A DNA stretch of 64,000 nucleotides. Source: Pedobacter sp. FW305-3-2-15-E-R2A2. Lineage in GTDB: Bacteria; Bacteroidota; Bacteroidia; Sphingobacteriales; Sphingobacteriaceae. Position numbers and translations under genes: made by a program. Shown here in pieces: positions 25,853 through 34,192 of the stretch; the stretch's first letter is position 1; the number at the start of each line of letters is the position of its first letter. The notes under the pieces were generated by a model that was given only the letters and a program-made list of their open reading frames with translations, searched no databases and was not told the DNA's origin. The stretch spans positions 744,001 through 808,000 of the forward strand of contig NZ_CP151803.1 in NCBI RefSeq assembly GCF_038446955.1, read 5' to 3'.

Positions 25853-27352
25853 ATGAAAGAAACGATCAAAAAATATTTATTGCCCTTGTCAGGCTATATG
25901 CTTTTCCTGTTCTACGGAGGAACCGCTTTTGCCCAAAATAATGAGGCGGCGGCCTATTCAGAACTCTACCGTCCGCAGTTTCATTTTAGCCCTAAAAAAG
26001 GATGGATAGGCGATCCCTGTGGCTTTACTTACTATGGGGGTAAATACCAAATGTACTGGTGGGGGAAGGTGGTCTCTGATGACCTGGTCCATTATGAAGA
26101 ACTAAAACCAAATGTAATGACAGGCGATGACGGCAGCATCGGTTATTTTACTGGTTCCATGCTCATTGACAGGGAGAATACCGCAGGTTTCGGTAAGGAC
26201 GCATATGTTGCCGCTTATACCATTTTTAATAAGCAAAGCAAAAATCAATCGCAGGGGATTTCTTATAGTCAGGATGGTGAGACCTTTCACTATTATAAAG
26301 GAAATCCGGTTTTGGATATCGGCAGTACGGAATTCCGGGATCCGACGGTTTTCTGGCATGCTGGTACCAAACAATGGGTAATGGTCGTAGCGAAGGCCCT
26401 GGAAAAGAAAATTAAATTCTATGGGTCAAAAGACCTGAAATCCTGGACCTGGCTAAGTGATTTCGGTCCTGCCGGTGCTCAGGAGAAAGCCTGGGAATGC
26501 CCCGATCTGTTCCAATTACCAGTAAATGGAAATGTTAAGGATAAAAGGTGGGTAATGGTTGTTTCTATTGACTGGGCAAGGGAGCAATATTTTATCGGAA
26601 ATTTTGATGGTAAAACTTTTACGCTGTCGGCCGATCATTCCAAAGAGCCGTTATACGTAGACCAGGGACTGGATTTTTATGCATCAAGAACTTTTCAGGA
26701 TTACGATGGTACCTTAAAGAATACGCCATCAATGGGTTGGATCGCTACCTGGGACTATGCGCAGCTTGTGCCCTCCACCTGGGGCAAGGGTTTTTGGTCT
26801 ATTGCTCGTAATCTGGAACTTAAAACGTATCCCGAGGGGCTGCGGTTGGTGCAAAAACCAATCGATAACCTTAAACAACTCCGGGGCAGCGTTCAGTCTG
26901 CTAACTACGAAGTTCCAAAGGGAACCCAGCCTTTAAGGGCTTTCCAGCCGACTGAGAATGTTTATGAAATGGAAATCATCTTCAATACCAGCAAACCAAA
27001 TCTATTCGGTTTAAACCTTTGTGTGGGTGAAGGCCGAAAGTTGGGCCTGTCTTATGAGACGACAACGGGCTTGTTAACGATAGACCGAACAAACTGCGCC
27101 GAAGAAAAAATTGAAAAGTTTGCCAGGAAAACCAGTGCGAAGGTAATGCCTGTAAATGGTCAGCTGCGAATGCATTTTTTTGTAGACAAATCAAGTGTTG
27201 AACTGTTTACCAATGATGGTAAAGAGGTTTTTACCATGCTGACTTATCCTGGGGAACATCAGGCCGGCATCGAGACTTTTGCCAGAGATACAGGTACGGA
27301 GGTAAGCATGAAGGCATGGAAGCTGAAATCTGTATGGAAATATAAAAACTAA
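25853..27352 (+). CDS. GH32 fructan hydrolase with altered nucleophile block
   Basis: 499 residues with a signal peptide (to FAQ28). The propeller has WIGDPCG in place of WMNDPNG: nucleophile Asp54 is kept, but both flanking Asn are changed to Gly and Cys. RDP (162-164) and WECPDLF (acid/base Glu215) are intact, and the C-terminal sandwich has VDKSSVELFTNDG. It should hydrolyse beta-fructosyl linkages, but the changed Asn residues, which in the family help place the fructose ring, suggest a different linkage or terminal preference. The gene is 15 bases after the first GH32 and 11 before the third. Confidence 0.9.
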   Translation: MKETIKKYLLPLSGYMLFLFYGGTAFAQNNEAAAYSELYRPQFHFSPKKGWIGDPCGFTYYGGKYQMYWWGKVVSDDLVHYEELKPNVMTGDDGSIGYFTGSMLIDRENTAGFGKDAYVAAYTIFNKQSKNQSQGISYSQDGETFHYYKGNPVLDIGSTEFRDPTVFWHAGTKQWVMVVAKALEKKIKFYGSKDLKSWTWLSDFGPAGAQEKAWECPDLFQLPVNGNVKDKRWVMVVSIDWAREQYFIGNFDGKTFTLSADHSKEPLYVDQGLDFYASRTFQDYDGTLKNTPSMGWIATWDYAQLVPSTWGKGFWSIARNLELKTYPEGLRLVQKPIDNLKQLRGSVQSANYEVPKGTQPLRAFQPTENVYEMEIIFNTSKPNLFGLNLCVGEGRKLGLSYETTTGLLTIDRTNCAEEKIEKFARKTSAKVMPVNGQLRMHFFVDKSSVELFTNDGKEVFTMLTYPGEHQAGIETFARDTGTEVSMKAWKLKSVWKYKN

Positions 27353-27363
27353 AACACACCAAT

Positions 27364-28896
27364 ATGAATAGGAAATTTTTAAAACTTGTTTTTAGCATCC
27401 TTGCGGGATGCACGTTTAGCTTAAGTACAGTAACGGCTCAACAGCAAACAACTTTGCAAGCTGAAGAACATCGCCCTCAATTCCATTTTTCTCCTAAGGA
27501 ACATTGGATGAATGATCCTAATGGAATGGTTTATTATAAGGGCGTTTACCATCTTTTTTATCAGTATTATCCTAATGGTACGGTATGGGGTCCAATGCAC
27601 TGGGGTCATGCAACAACCAAAGATTTCTTCCATTGGCAGGAGAAGCCCATCGCCCTTTACCCTGATAGCCTTGGCTATATTTTTTCGGGAAGTATCGTGA
27701 TGGATGAGCACAATACTTCCGGGTTGGGAAAGGATGGGAAAGCGCCTATGGTTGCAGTTTTTACACATCATGATCCAAAGCTGGAGGAGAAAAAAGTCAA
27801 TAATTTTCAGAACCAAAGTATTGCCTATAGTCTGGATGAAGGAAACTCCTGGACTAAATATTCCGGTAATCCTGTATTGCCAAATCCAGGTATCACAGAT
27901 TTTCGAGATCCAAAAGTAATGTGGTTTGAAGCCGGAAAGAAGTGGATAATGACCCTGGCCACTAAAGATCGGATTACCTTTTACTCTTCTAAAGACTTAA
28001 AAGATTGGAGGAAAGAAAGTGAGTTTGGAAATGACCTGGGAGCACATGGTGGGGTATGGGAATGTCCTGACCTTTTTCCGATGGAGTATAATGGCAAAAC
28101 TGTTTGGGTATTGTTGGTCAGTATCAATCCAGGTGGGCCAAATGGCGGTTCTGCTACCCAGTATTTTACCGGAAGTTTTGACGGAAGTAAATTTACAGCT
28201 AACTCAAAAGTAGAAAAATGGCTGGATTATGGAACCGATAACTACGCAGGTATTACCTGGTCAAATACTGGGAAAAGAAAAATATTTATCGGCTGGATGA
28301 ACAATTGGCAGTATGCAAACCGGGTACCGACAAAAAACTGGAGAGGAGCAACAACAATTCCCAGGGATCTGTATCTGGATCAAAAAGCAGGAGATTTTTA
28401 CGTACGGTCCGTCCCTGTAAAAGAGATGAATGTCCATCTAAGACCAGTTTATAAAAAACAATCATTAATGCTCAATAAGGGAATTGATCTGTCTGCCTAT
28501 GTTAAGAATCTCAATGGAAAGTTGAAGCTGGATTTTACGTTTAATACGACTAAAAGTAATCAGATTGTACTAAGTAACAAAGAAGGAGAAAAACTTTTGG
28601 TTGGCTATGATCATAAAACAAAAACATACTATATCGACAGGGCCAATTCTGGTATCAATGATTTTGAAAAAGGGTTTGCAAAAAAGCATACAGCGCCAAG
28701 AATAGCTACTGCAACAACTGCCAGGATTAGTCTGATATTGGATGTTGCATCGGCAGAACTTTTTGCTGATGACGGCTTAACAGTGATGACTGATATCTTT
28801 TTCCCTAAAAGTTTAATCAATGGAATTAAGATAACCGGAAACGGGAATCAGAAAATAAATAACCTGATCATCTCAGCAATCCCTTCCTTTAAGTAA
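27364..28896 (+). CDS. Canonical GH32 beta-fructosidase (levanase/inulinase/invertase type)
   Basis: 510 residues. All three GH32 catalytic blocks are standard: WMNDPNG with nucleophile Asp51, RDP with the transition-state stabiliser Asp182, and WECPDLF with acid/base Glu233. The C-terminal sandwich is present (ASAELFADDGLTVM). The N-terminus fits either a normal signal peptide (to TAQ26) or a lipoprotein signal (LAGC, Cys16), so surface or periplasmic location cannot be fixed. Levan, inulin or sucrose specificity cannot be told by eye. It closes the fructan operon, followed by a strong terminator. Confidence 0.93.
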   Translation: MNRKFLKLVFSILAGCTFSLSTVTAQQQTTLQAEEHRPQFHFSPKEHWMNDPNGMVYYKGVYHLFYQYYPNGTVWGPMHWGHATTKDFFHWQEKPIALYPDSLGYIFSGSIVMDEHNTSGLGKDGKAPMVAVFTHHDPKLEEKKVNNFQNQSIAYSLDEGNSWTKYSGNPVLPNPGITDFRDPKVMWFEAGKKWIMTLATKDRITFYSSKDLKDWRKESEFGNDLGAHGGVWECPDLFPMEYNGKTVWVLLVSINPGGPNGGSATQYFTGSFDGSKFTANSKVEKWLDYGTDNYAGITWSNTGKRKIFIGWMNNWQYANRVPTKNWRGATTIPRDLYLDQKAGDFYVRSVPVKEMNVHLRPVYKKQSLMLNKGIDLSAYVKNLNGKLKLDFTFNTTKSNQIVLSNKEGEKLLVGYDHKTKTYYIDRANSGINDFEKGFAKKHTAPRIATATTARISLILDVASAELFADDGLTVMTDIFFPKSLINGIKITGNGNQKINNLIISAIPSFK

Positions 28897-28912
28897 GCAG
28901 ATTTAAAAATAC

Positions 28913-28982
28913 GCTCCTGATCAAGATTTGTTTATACCCCAAGATTTCTAAAGATTTTCGGGTATAAACAATCGCAAGGAGC
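28913..28982. terminator. Large terminator at the end of the fructan operon
   Basis: TGTTTATACCC (28929-28939) pairs with GGGTATAAACA (28960-28970), and GCTCCT (28913-28918) pairs with AGGAGC (28977-28982) outside it. It lies between the fructan operon and a convergent minus-strand gene. Confidence 0.75.
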
Positions 28983-28991
28983 CTTCCTTAG

Positions 28992-29342
28992 CTATAGTCT
29001 CGGTCTTCTTTGTCGCATTTTAGGGGCCGGAGAATTCTTTTCAACTTTTAAGTATTCCGTTAACGGTGGACGTGTGTGAATTACTTCCTCTTTGCTTTTT
29101 TCTTTGGGGACTATGCTCACGTTGAGTTCGCGTCCTGCCAGTAAAGTGCCATTCAGCGCTGAAACGGCATTCTCTGCCACTTCTATACTGGCCATTTCTA
29201 TAAAACCATAGCCCTTACACTTTTTAGTCGCCCGGTCGTAGATGAACTTAACGGTGCTAACTTCGCCATGCAGGCTAAAGAGCTCTGCAATCTGTATCTC
29301 ATGAATTTCTGGCGGAAATCCACCGACAAAAAGCTTTTCCAT
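28992..29342 (-). CDS. Small RRM-domain RNA-binding protein
   Basis: 116 residues from ATG 29342 (a GTG lies one codon before). A single RNA-recognition motif fills residues 1-80: RNP2 is LFVGGF and RNP1 is KGYGFIEM, with the aromatic residues that stack on RNA bases. The tail is basic, ending in MRQRRPRL. Similar single-RRM proteins of Bacteroidota and cyanobacteria are thought to act as abundant RNA chaperones, partly taking the place of Hfq. The gene is monocistronic and unrelated to the fructan locus. Confidence 0.92.
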   Translation of the reverse strand: MEKLFVGGFPPEIHEIQIAELFSLHGEVSTVKFIYDRATKKCKGYGFIEMASIEVAENAVSALNGTLLAGRELNVSIVPKEKSKEEVIHTRPPLTEYLKVEKNSPAPKMRQRRPRL

Positions 29343-29564
29343 CACTATCCTTTTTTTACTGCAAATATAAAGCCTTCATCTAATTGCGCCGCATTTTAAT
29401 GTTCGATTTATCATTAAAAACAGGTCTTTTTTTAGTCCGAAAGCTGGGAAATGTATTAGATGACCAGATTTTATCCCTGGCTATCCGGATGAACAGCAGA
29501 TTGCGCTAACTAATGGATATGTTGTTGTGATCAGTATGCTGAAAAGCTGAATGTTTTTACTGAA

Positions 29565-29930
29565 TTAAGTGGTGAAATTTTTCCCGGTAATTTCCTTTCG
29601 ATGTTGTATTCCCCAATCTGTTAGATTGTTGATTATGGTCTGTAAGGTCTTACCATGTTTTGTAAGCTCATATTGAACAGTTACAGGTTGCGTATCTAAA
29701 ACGGTTCGTTTCACCAGTTTGTTTATTTCCAGTTCCTTTAATTCCTTACTCAGCATTTTGTTCGAAATACCGGTTACATCATTTAAAATGTCTGAAAATC
29801 TTCTTTTGTTGTAATGGCAGATAGATGAAATTATATAGATCTTCCATTTTCCGCTAAGTACGTCCATCGCATCGTGGACAGCCATCATTTCTTTTTTTCG
29901 ATCCTTCTGATCTTCTTTTTCGCACTCCAT
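29565..29930 (-). CDS. HxlR-family transcriptional regulator
   Basis: The 121-residue winged-helix protein has the HxlR pattern DVLSGKWKIYIISSICHYNKRRFSDIL split across its first helices (about 24-50), then GISNKMLSKELKELE as recognition region and VQYELTKHG before the wing. HxlR proteins respond to aldehydes, quinones or disulfide stress. It is divergent from two SDR oxidoreductase genes; the shared promoter region carries five GTTAC repeats. It probably represses both directions. Confidence 0.92.
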   Translation of the reverse strand: MECEKEDQKDRKKEMMAVHDAMDVLSGKWKIYIISSICHYNKRRFSDILNDVTGISNKMLSKELKELEINKLVKRTVLDTQPVTVQYELTKHGKTLQTIINNLTDWGIQHRKEITGKNFTT

Positions 29931-29932
29931 AT

Positions 29933-29980
29933 GTTACTTTGTTACCTGTAGGTTACTGTTACTTTTAGATACAAAGTTAC
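29933..29980. promoter_or_regulatory. GTTAC repeat cluster, probable HxlR operator
   Basis: GTTAC occurs at 29933, 29941, 29952, 29958 and 29976, five times in 48 bases, directly before the regulator start and between it and the SDR operon. Such density in a short divergent promoter region suggests the binding site of the HxlR protein. Confidence 0.55.
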
Positions 29981-30036
29981 CAAAATATATTCTTGTAGTC
30001 TAACTTTGTTGCTCAAGAATTTAACAAATCGAGAAA

Positions 30037-30792
30037 ATGAGTAAATTAAAGAATAAGGTAGCTGTAGTTACAGGTGCATCAAAAGGAATAGGCGCATCTA
30101 TCGCTAAGTATTTTGCAGCAGAAGGAGCAAAAGTTGTTGTGAATTATGCGTTTAGCAAAGAAGATGCAGACAAAGTTGTGAAAGCCATAACCGACAACGG
30201 TGGTATCGCTATTTCAGTACAGGGCGATGTGTCTAAAGCGTCTGATGTAAGCAGGCTGTTTGAAGAAACAAAGAATGCTTTCGGTGGGTTGGATATTTTG
30301 GTAAACAATGCGGGCATTTATCAATACGCAGCAATTGAGCAGGTGTCGGAAGAATCTTTTCATCAACAATTCAATGTCAATGTTTTAGGATCTATACTTA
30401 CCATCCAGGCATCTTTAAAGTTGTTCGGTGATAAAGGGGGCAACATCATAAACATTAGCTCAGAGGCAGGGAAAACCCCTCTTCCAACGGGATCGGTATA
30501 TTCAGCAACCAAAGCGGCTTTGGACGCTATTACTATTTCCTTGTCAAAGGAATTCAGTGGAAAAAACATTCGTATCAATTCCATATTACCCGGCATTGTG
30601 GAAACAGAAGGTTCGCATAGTGCAGGATTTATTGGCAGTGATGCAGAAACAAAATTTGTTTCAAATACTCCGCTAGGGCGGACTGGTCAGCCGGAAGATA
30701 TTGCGAAAGTAGCCGTATTTCTTGCTTCTGATGATTCTGCCTGGATTACAGGAGAGAAAATATCCGTTTCGGGGGGTATTTACGGAATTTAA
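30037..30792 (+). CDS. SDR-family oxidoreductase
   Basis: 251 residues, classical short-chain dehydrogenase: cofactor motif TGASKGIG (about 12-19), NNAG (about 90-93), catalytic Ser in INISSEAG and Tyr-x-x-x-Lys in YSATK (about 154-158). The similarity to 3-oxoacyl-ACP-reductase-like SDRs is general and does not fix a substrate. With the HxlR regulator upstream and a second SDR 31 bases downstream it is probably part of a response to a reactive carbonyl or similar compound. Confidence 0.9.
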   Translation: MSKLKNKVAVVTGASKGIGASIAKYFAAEGAKVVVNYAFSKEDADKVVKAITDNGGIAISVQGDVSKASDVSRLFEETKNAFGGLDILVNNAGIYQYAAIEQVSEESFHQQFNVNVLGSILTIQASLKLFGDKGGNIINISSEAGKTPLPTGSVYSATKAALDAITISLSKEFSGKNIRINSILPGIVETEGSHSAGFIGSDAETKFVSNTPLGRTGQPEDIAKVAVFLASDDSAWITGEKISVSGGIYGI

Positions 30793-30823
30793 AAATGTAT
30801 TTAAAAATTAAAGCAGAGAAAAC

Positions 30824-31594
30824 ATGAGTAAATTAAAAGATAAAGTAGCAGTAATAACGGGAGGTAATAGTGGTATTGGATTCGGCATTGCAGCAGCACT
30901 CAAAAACGAAGGTGCCATCGGCACAATCACTGGAAGGAATCAGGAAACGCTTGACCACTCTGTTCAGGAACTTGGAGCGGGTTTTATAGGTATAAAAGGC
31001 GACGTAACAAAGATGGAGGACCTGGAACGGATTTTCAAAGACACCTTTGAAAGGTTCGGCAAAATTGATACGTTGGTGGTCAATGCTGGTGGTATAGTAG
31101 ATGGCAGCCCAATGGCAGCGATTACGAATGTTACGGAAGACAACTATGACCGGTATATGAACCTGAATTTGAAGAGTTCCTACTTTACTGTTCAAAAAGC
31201 ACTTGCATATATGAACGACGGGGCATCCATCATTCTCATTGGTTCCAGCGCAGCACACCGTGCAGCACCTGGAATGACGATATATGGAGCAGCTAAGGCT
31301 GCGGTTATATCCTTAGCTAAAGGCTTATCACTTGATCTGTTAGAAAGAAAAATTAGAGTAAACACATTGTCGCCCGGTTCCATTGATACACCTGTATTTG
31401 GTAAAATAGTGCCGCAGGAACAGGTGGAACAGGTTAAACAAGCTTGGAAAGATTTGATTCCAGTAGGCAGAATGGGGCTGCCATCTGATATGGGGAAGGC
31501 TGCGGTTTTTCTGGCCTCTGACGATTCTTCGTTTATTGTCGGAACTGAAATTCTTTCTGATGGAGGTATGACAAATATCAGCCTGATGAAATAA
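30824..31594 (+). CDS. SDR-family oxidoreductase (second of the pair)
   Basis: 256 residues with TGGNSGIG as cofactor motif, VNAGG in place of NNAG, catalytic Ser in IGSSAAH and YGAAK as Tyr/Lys pair. It resembles glucose/ribitol-type dehydrogenases (ends in SDGGMTNIS). Both SDRs start with the same five residues, MSKLK, and near-identical leader sequence, which suggests an old tandem duplication. It is co-transcribed with the preceding gene and ended by a 13-base-pair hairpin. Confidence 0.9.
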   Translation: MSKLKDKVAVITGGNSGIGFGIAAALKNEGAIGTITGRNQETLDHSVQELGAGFIGIKGDVTKMEDLERIFKDTFERFGKIDTLVVNAGGIVDGSPMAAITNVTEDNYDRYMNLNLKSSYFTVQKALAYMNDGASIILIGSSAAHRAAPGMTIYGAAKAAVISLAKGLSLDLLERKIRVNTLSPGSIDTPVFGKIVPQEQVEQVKQAWKDLIPVGRMGLPSDMGKAAVFLASDDSSFIVGTEILSDGGMTNISLMK

Positions 31595-31601
31595 TCTATA
31601 A

Positions 31602-31638
31602 AGTCCCAACATTGATTTCTAAAAACAATGTTGGGACT
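31602..31638. terminator. Bidirectional terminator between SDR and phosphatase genes
   Basis: AGTCCCAACATTG (31602-31614) pairs perfectly with CAATGTTGGGACT (31626-31638). It serves the plus-strand SDR operon and the minus-strand SusCD operon, which end at 31594 and 31646. Confidence 0.85.
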
Positions 31639-31645
31639 AATGCTA

Positions 31646-32650
31646 CTAAGCTTTCTTCAACGTAGTTTCATAAATATTTTTTCCGGTATGATCTATGATT
31701 TTTGCATTTAAGCGGGTTTGATCCACCGAAAAATACATAAAACCATACTCCGCGGCTTCGAACTTGCTGTAAGGTATTCCGGCGGTTACCGGAGTAACCT
31801 CAGAGCCGGCACCCGAAATAAACTGTTGGGTAAAACCTCCCGTGCTCAGGTGTTGCAAAGAATGGTCATGTCCGGAAAGATAAACGTCTACTTTGTTGCG
31901 TTCAAAGATGTCAGACAGCACTTTCCTTACCGCAAGGGTATCATAGTTCTTGATCCTGGGACCAACGGTATAAATGGGGTGATGCCCCATCACCATTTTC
32001 CATTTTACGTCTGAGCTTGCATTTTTTAAAGTTTCATCCAGCCATTTGAGCTGCATTTCGGGCTGCTGATCTTTTACCCAGGGCCCGTATTGCTCGCTGC
32101 TGTGGAACTCGGGTATCAGCGGACAAGTATCGATAAACACCATTAGCAGTTTTCCACCACCTTTTATCGGTACTTCTTTTGAGTAGTACCTGGACGGCAT
32201 TTTCCACCTTCTGCTGATCTTACTGTACCTTACCTGTGCATCAGGGTCTGAGATGTAATCGTGGTTTCCAAGAATCGGATACCAGTCCCATTGTAAAGCA
32301 AAATCTGTATAAATATTCTCAAAAGAGTAATGCCATAAAGGGTCATGTTCGCTGGTCACCCCTTTAGGATAGAAGTTGTCACCAAGGGAAAGAATAAAGT
32401 CGTTCGGATTTTCGGTTGCCCATTTACCCATTTGTACCGCAACATGTTTCTGATGATCGGCTCCATTGCGTCCCCAATCGCCTACCGCCATAAAGTGAAC
32501 GGGATAATCATCTTTTAATTCACTGCGTGGTGCTACATCTTCACTTTCCAGGTGGGTCTCAGGACTGGCTGCAAGCGATTGCAGGGGTGCAAGCACGCTT
32601 GCACCTAAGGCAGTAAGTGCCGTACTTTTTACAAAATCTCTTCTCTTCAT
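31646..32650 (-). CDS. Tat-exported purple-acid-phosphatase-like metallophosphoesterase
   Basis: The 334-residue enzyme begins with a twin-arginine signal (MKRRDFVKSTALTALGAS). All five calcineurin-fold metal blocks are visible: GDWG (57-60), GDNFY (90-94), GNHD (128-131), GHHP (222-225) and GHDH (260-263). The Tyr in GDNFY is the iron ligand of purple acid phosphatases, and the size fits the tartrate-resistant (type 5) group, which hydrolyses phosphomonoesters. It starts one base before the end of susD, so it is tightly co-transcribed with SusCD. It may release phosphate from a ligand imported by that pair; Tat export suits loading of a metal centre in the cytoplasm. Confidence 0.9.
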   Translation of the reverse strand: MKRRDFVKSTALTALGASVLAPLQSLAASPETHLESEDVAPRSELKDDYPVHFMAVGDWGRNGADHQKHVAVQMGKWATENPNDFILSLGDNFYPKGVTSEHDPLWHYSFENIYTDFALQWDWYPILGNHDYISDPDAQVRYSKISRRWKMPSRYYSKEVPIKGGGKLLMVFIDTCPLIPEFHSSEQYGPWVKDQQPEMQLKWLDETLKNASSDVKWKMVMGHHPIYTVGPRIKNYDTLAVRKVLSDIFERNKVDVYLSGHDHSLQHLSTGGFTQQFISGAGSEVTPVTAGIPYSKFEAAEYGFMYFSVDQTRLNAKIIDHTGKNIYETTLKKA

Positions 32651-32651
32651 T

Positions 32652-34172
32652 TTAATATCCTGTATTTTGTTTCAGGTTTTTATTCAGTACCAATTCGGTA
32701 GCCGGAATCGGGAAGATATCTCTGGAAGCACCTTCATTGCCCGCTTTGAAGCCCCATGTGCCCTGATATTTTCCGAAGCGGATCAAATCATTGCGACGCC
32801 ATCCTTCCCAGGCAAGCTCGCGTCCTCTTTCCTCCAGAATGCCATCCAGGGTAATGGTGGTAATTTCCCCGGCCTTTGCGCGAACACGAACCTTATTTAC
32901 CAGTCCAACTGCATCAGTCATGGATCCTCCTGTTCTCAGTAGCGCCTCTGCTTTTAGCAGGTATATATCAGCAAGCCTGAAAATTGGCATGTCATTGCCC
33001 TGAAAACGGGTGCCACTATTGGTATTTGGATCAGGATAGAATTTGATGGATCTGACACCCCTGGATATTCCGTTTACCTCCGGGCCAACATCCATAGTTT
33101 CCGTGTTGGTGAGTACGATCTCTGGAGTAAAATCAAGTTGGGCCGAACCATTCATGATTTTAGTAGTTCCATCGGCAAGCGTCTGTTTCCCTGCCAACCA
33201 GGTCGCATTTCTGATGTCTCCTGGCAAGTTAAAGGTATCATAAAACTCCTTTAGGGTACACTGTGCATTACTTGGACTAAAGGGAAGATTGTACTTCGCC
33301 CTTAGCGTGCTGTGCAGCGTAAAACGGGTAATTGCATTACCGCCCGAATAATTGGGATCATATATCGCAGCAAAAATGGTTTCGTTGTTTGGTCCGTTAG
33401 TTGGCGAAAAGAGCGTGTTGTAATCGCTTACCAATGCCAGTGATGATCCGGTAATAATTTTATCACCATAGATAATAGATTCCGCATACATTGGCTTGCC
33501 GATATAATGTTCGGCATTGATGTACAATTTTTGCAATAGCGCATAGGCCATCCATTTCGTTGGGCGTCCGTAGAATTCTGTAGTAATGGTTTTGGGCGAA
33601 GACAAGCCTTCAGCTACCGCAAGTAACTCTTTCTCTATGTACGTAAATACTTCTGCACGGGTAGATTGCTTTGGACTTTCTGCCGTTCCAAAACTGGTAA
33701 TGGGAACATTGCCAAACATGTCCATCACATAAAAATAGTATAAGGCACGCATAGCGCGTATTTCATTTAAAAACTGCGTTTTTGTAGGGCCATCTGCTGA
33801 TTTCTCAAACAGGTCGATTACCCGGTTACAGTCGCTTATTCCGGCATATCCCCATTGCCATGCACTTAGAATGATCGGATGATCCGGTAACCAGTTGTGT
33901 TTATGCAGCGTCTGATATCTTCCCTGGTCATAATAGCCTCCGTTCCGTGCGGTAATGATGGCCTCGTCACTCGTCAGTTCGTACATCCTCCAGATGTCGA
34001 CACCAAAGCCAGCGTTAAATTTTTGATAAACGGGACCTGTTGCAGCCAGGTAAGCATCAGGTGTTACCGGAAAGTTTCCTTTTGTTAATTGCGATTCCAC
34101 ATCAACATCCAGTTTTGTACAGCTTCCCAATGTTAAAACCACCAGGGCTGCCGCTGTTATATATCTTTTCAT
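32652..34172 (-). CDS. susD: SusD-like lipoprotein of the phosphatase locus
   Basis: 506 residues with a lipobox at Cys18 (LTLGSC) and typical SusD blocks: FLNEIRAMRALYYFYVMDMFG, FRLADIYLLKAEALLR and the C-terminal ILEERGRELAWEGWRRNDLIRFG and DIFPIPATEL. It lies 20 bases after susC. The partner is a phosphatase instead of glycoside hydrolases, so the ligand is probably a phosphorylated organic compound; that is inference. Confidence 0.95.
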   Translation of the reverse strand: MKRYITAAALVVLTLGSCTKLDVDVESQLTKGNFPVTPDAYLAATGPVYQKFNAGFGVDIWRMYELTSDEAIITARNGGYYDQGRYQTLHKHNWLPDHPIILSAWQWGYAGISDCNRVIDLFEKSADGPTKTQFLNEIRAMRALYYFYVMDMFGNVPITSFGTAESPKQSTRAEVFTYIEKELLAVAEGLSSPKTITTEFYGRPTKWMAYALLQKLYINAEHYIGKPMYAESIIYGDKIITGSSLALVSDYNTLFSPTNGPNNETIFAAIYDPNYSGGNAITRFTLHSTLRAKYNLPFSPSNAQCTLKEFYDTFNLPGDIRNATWLAGKQTLADGTTKIMNGSAQLDFTPEIVLTNTETMDVGPEVNGISRGVRSIKFYPDPNTNSGTRFQGNDMPIFRLADIYLLKAEALLRTGGSMTDAVGLVNKVRVRAKAGEITTITLDGILEERGRELAWEGWRRNDLIRFGKYQGTWGFKAGNEGASRDIFPIPATELVLNKNLKQNTGY

Positions 34173-34192
34173 TTTCTCTTTTTTATAGAATG

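Noticed and set aside
27421..27816. 131-codon minus-strand frame
   Set aside because: Antisense to the canonical GH32 gene, whose catalytic blocks lie in the same stretch.
29464..29550. Protein-like stretch PDFIPGYPDEQQIALTNGYV before a stop
   Set aside because: Looks like a gene tail, but I cannot match it to anything in the window, a second frame is open there as well, and it is only 28 codons.
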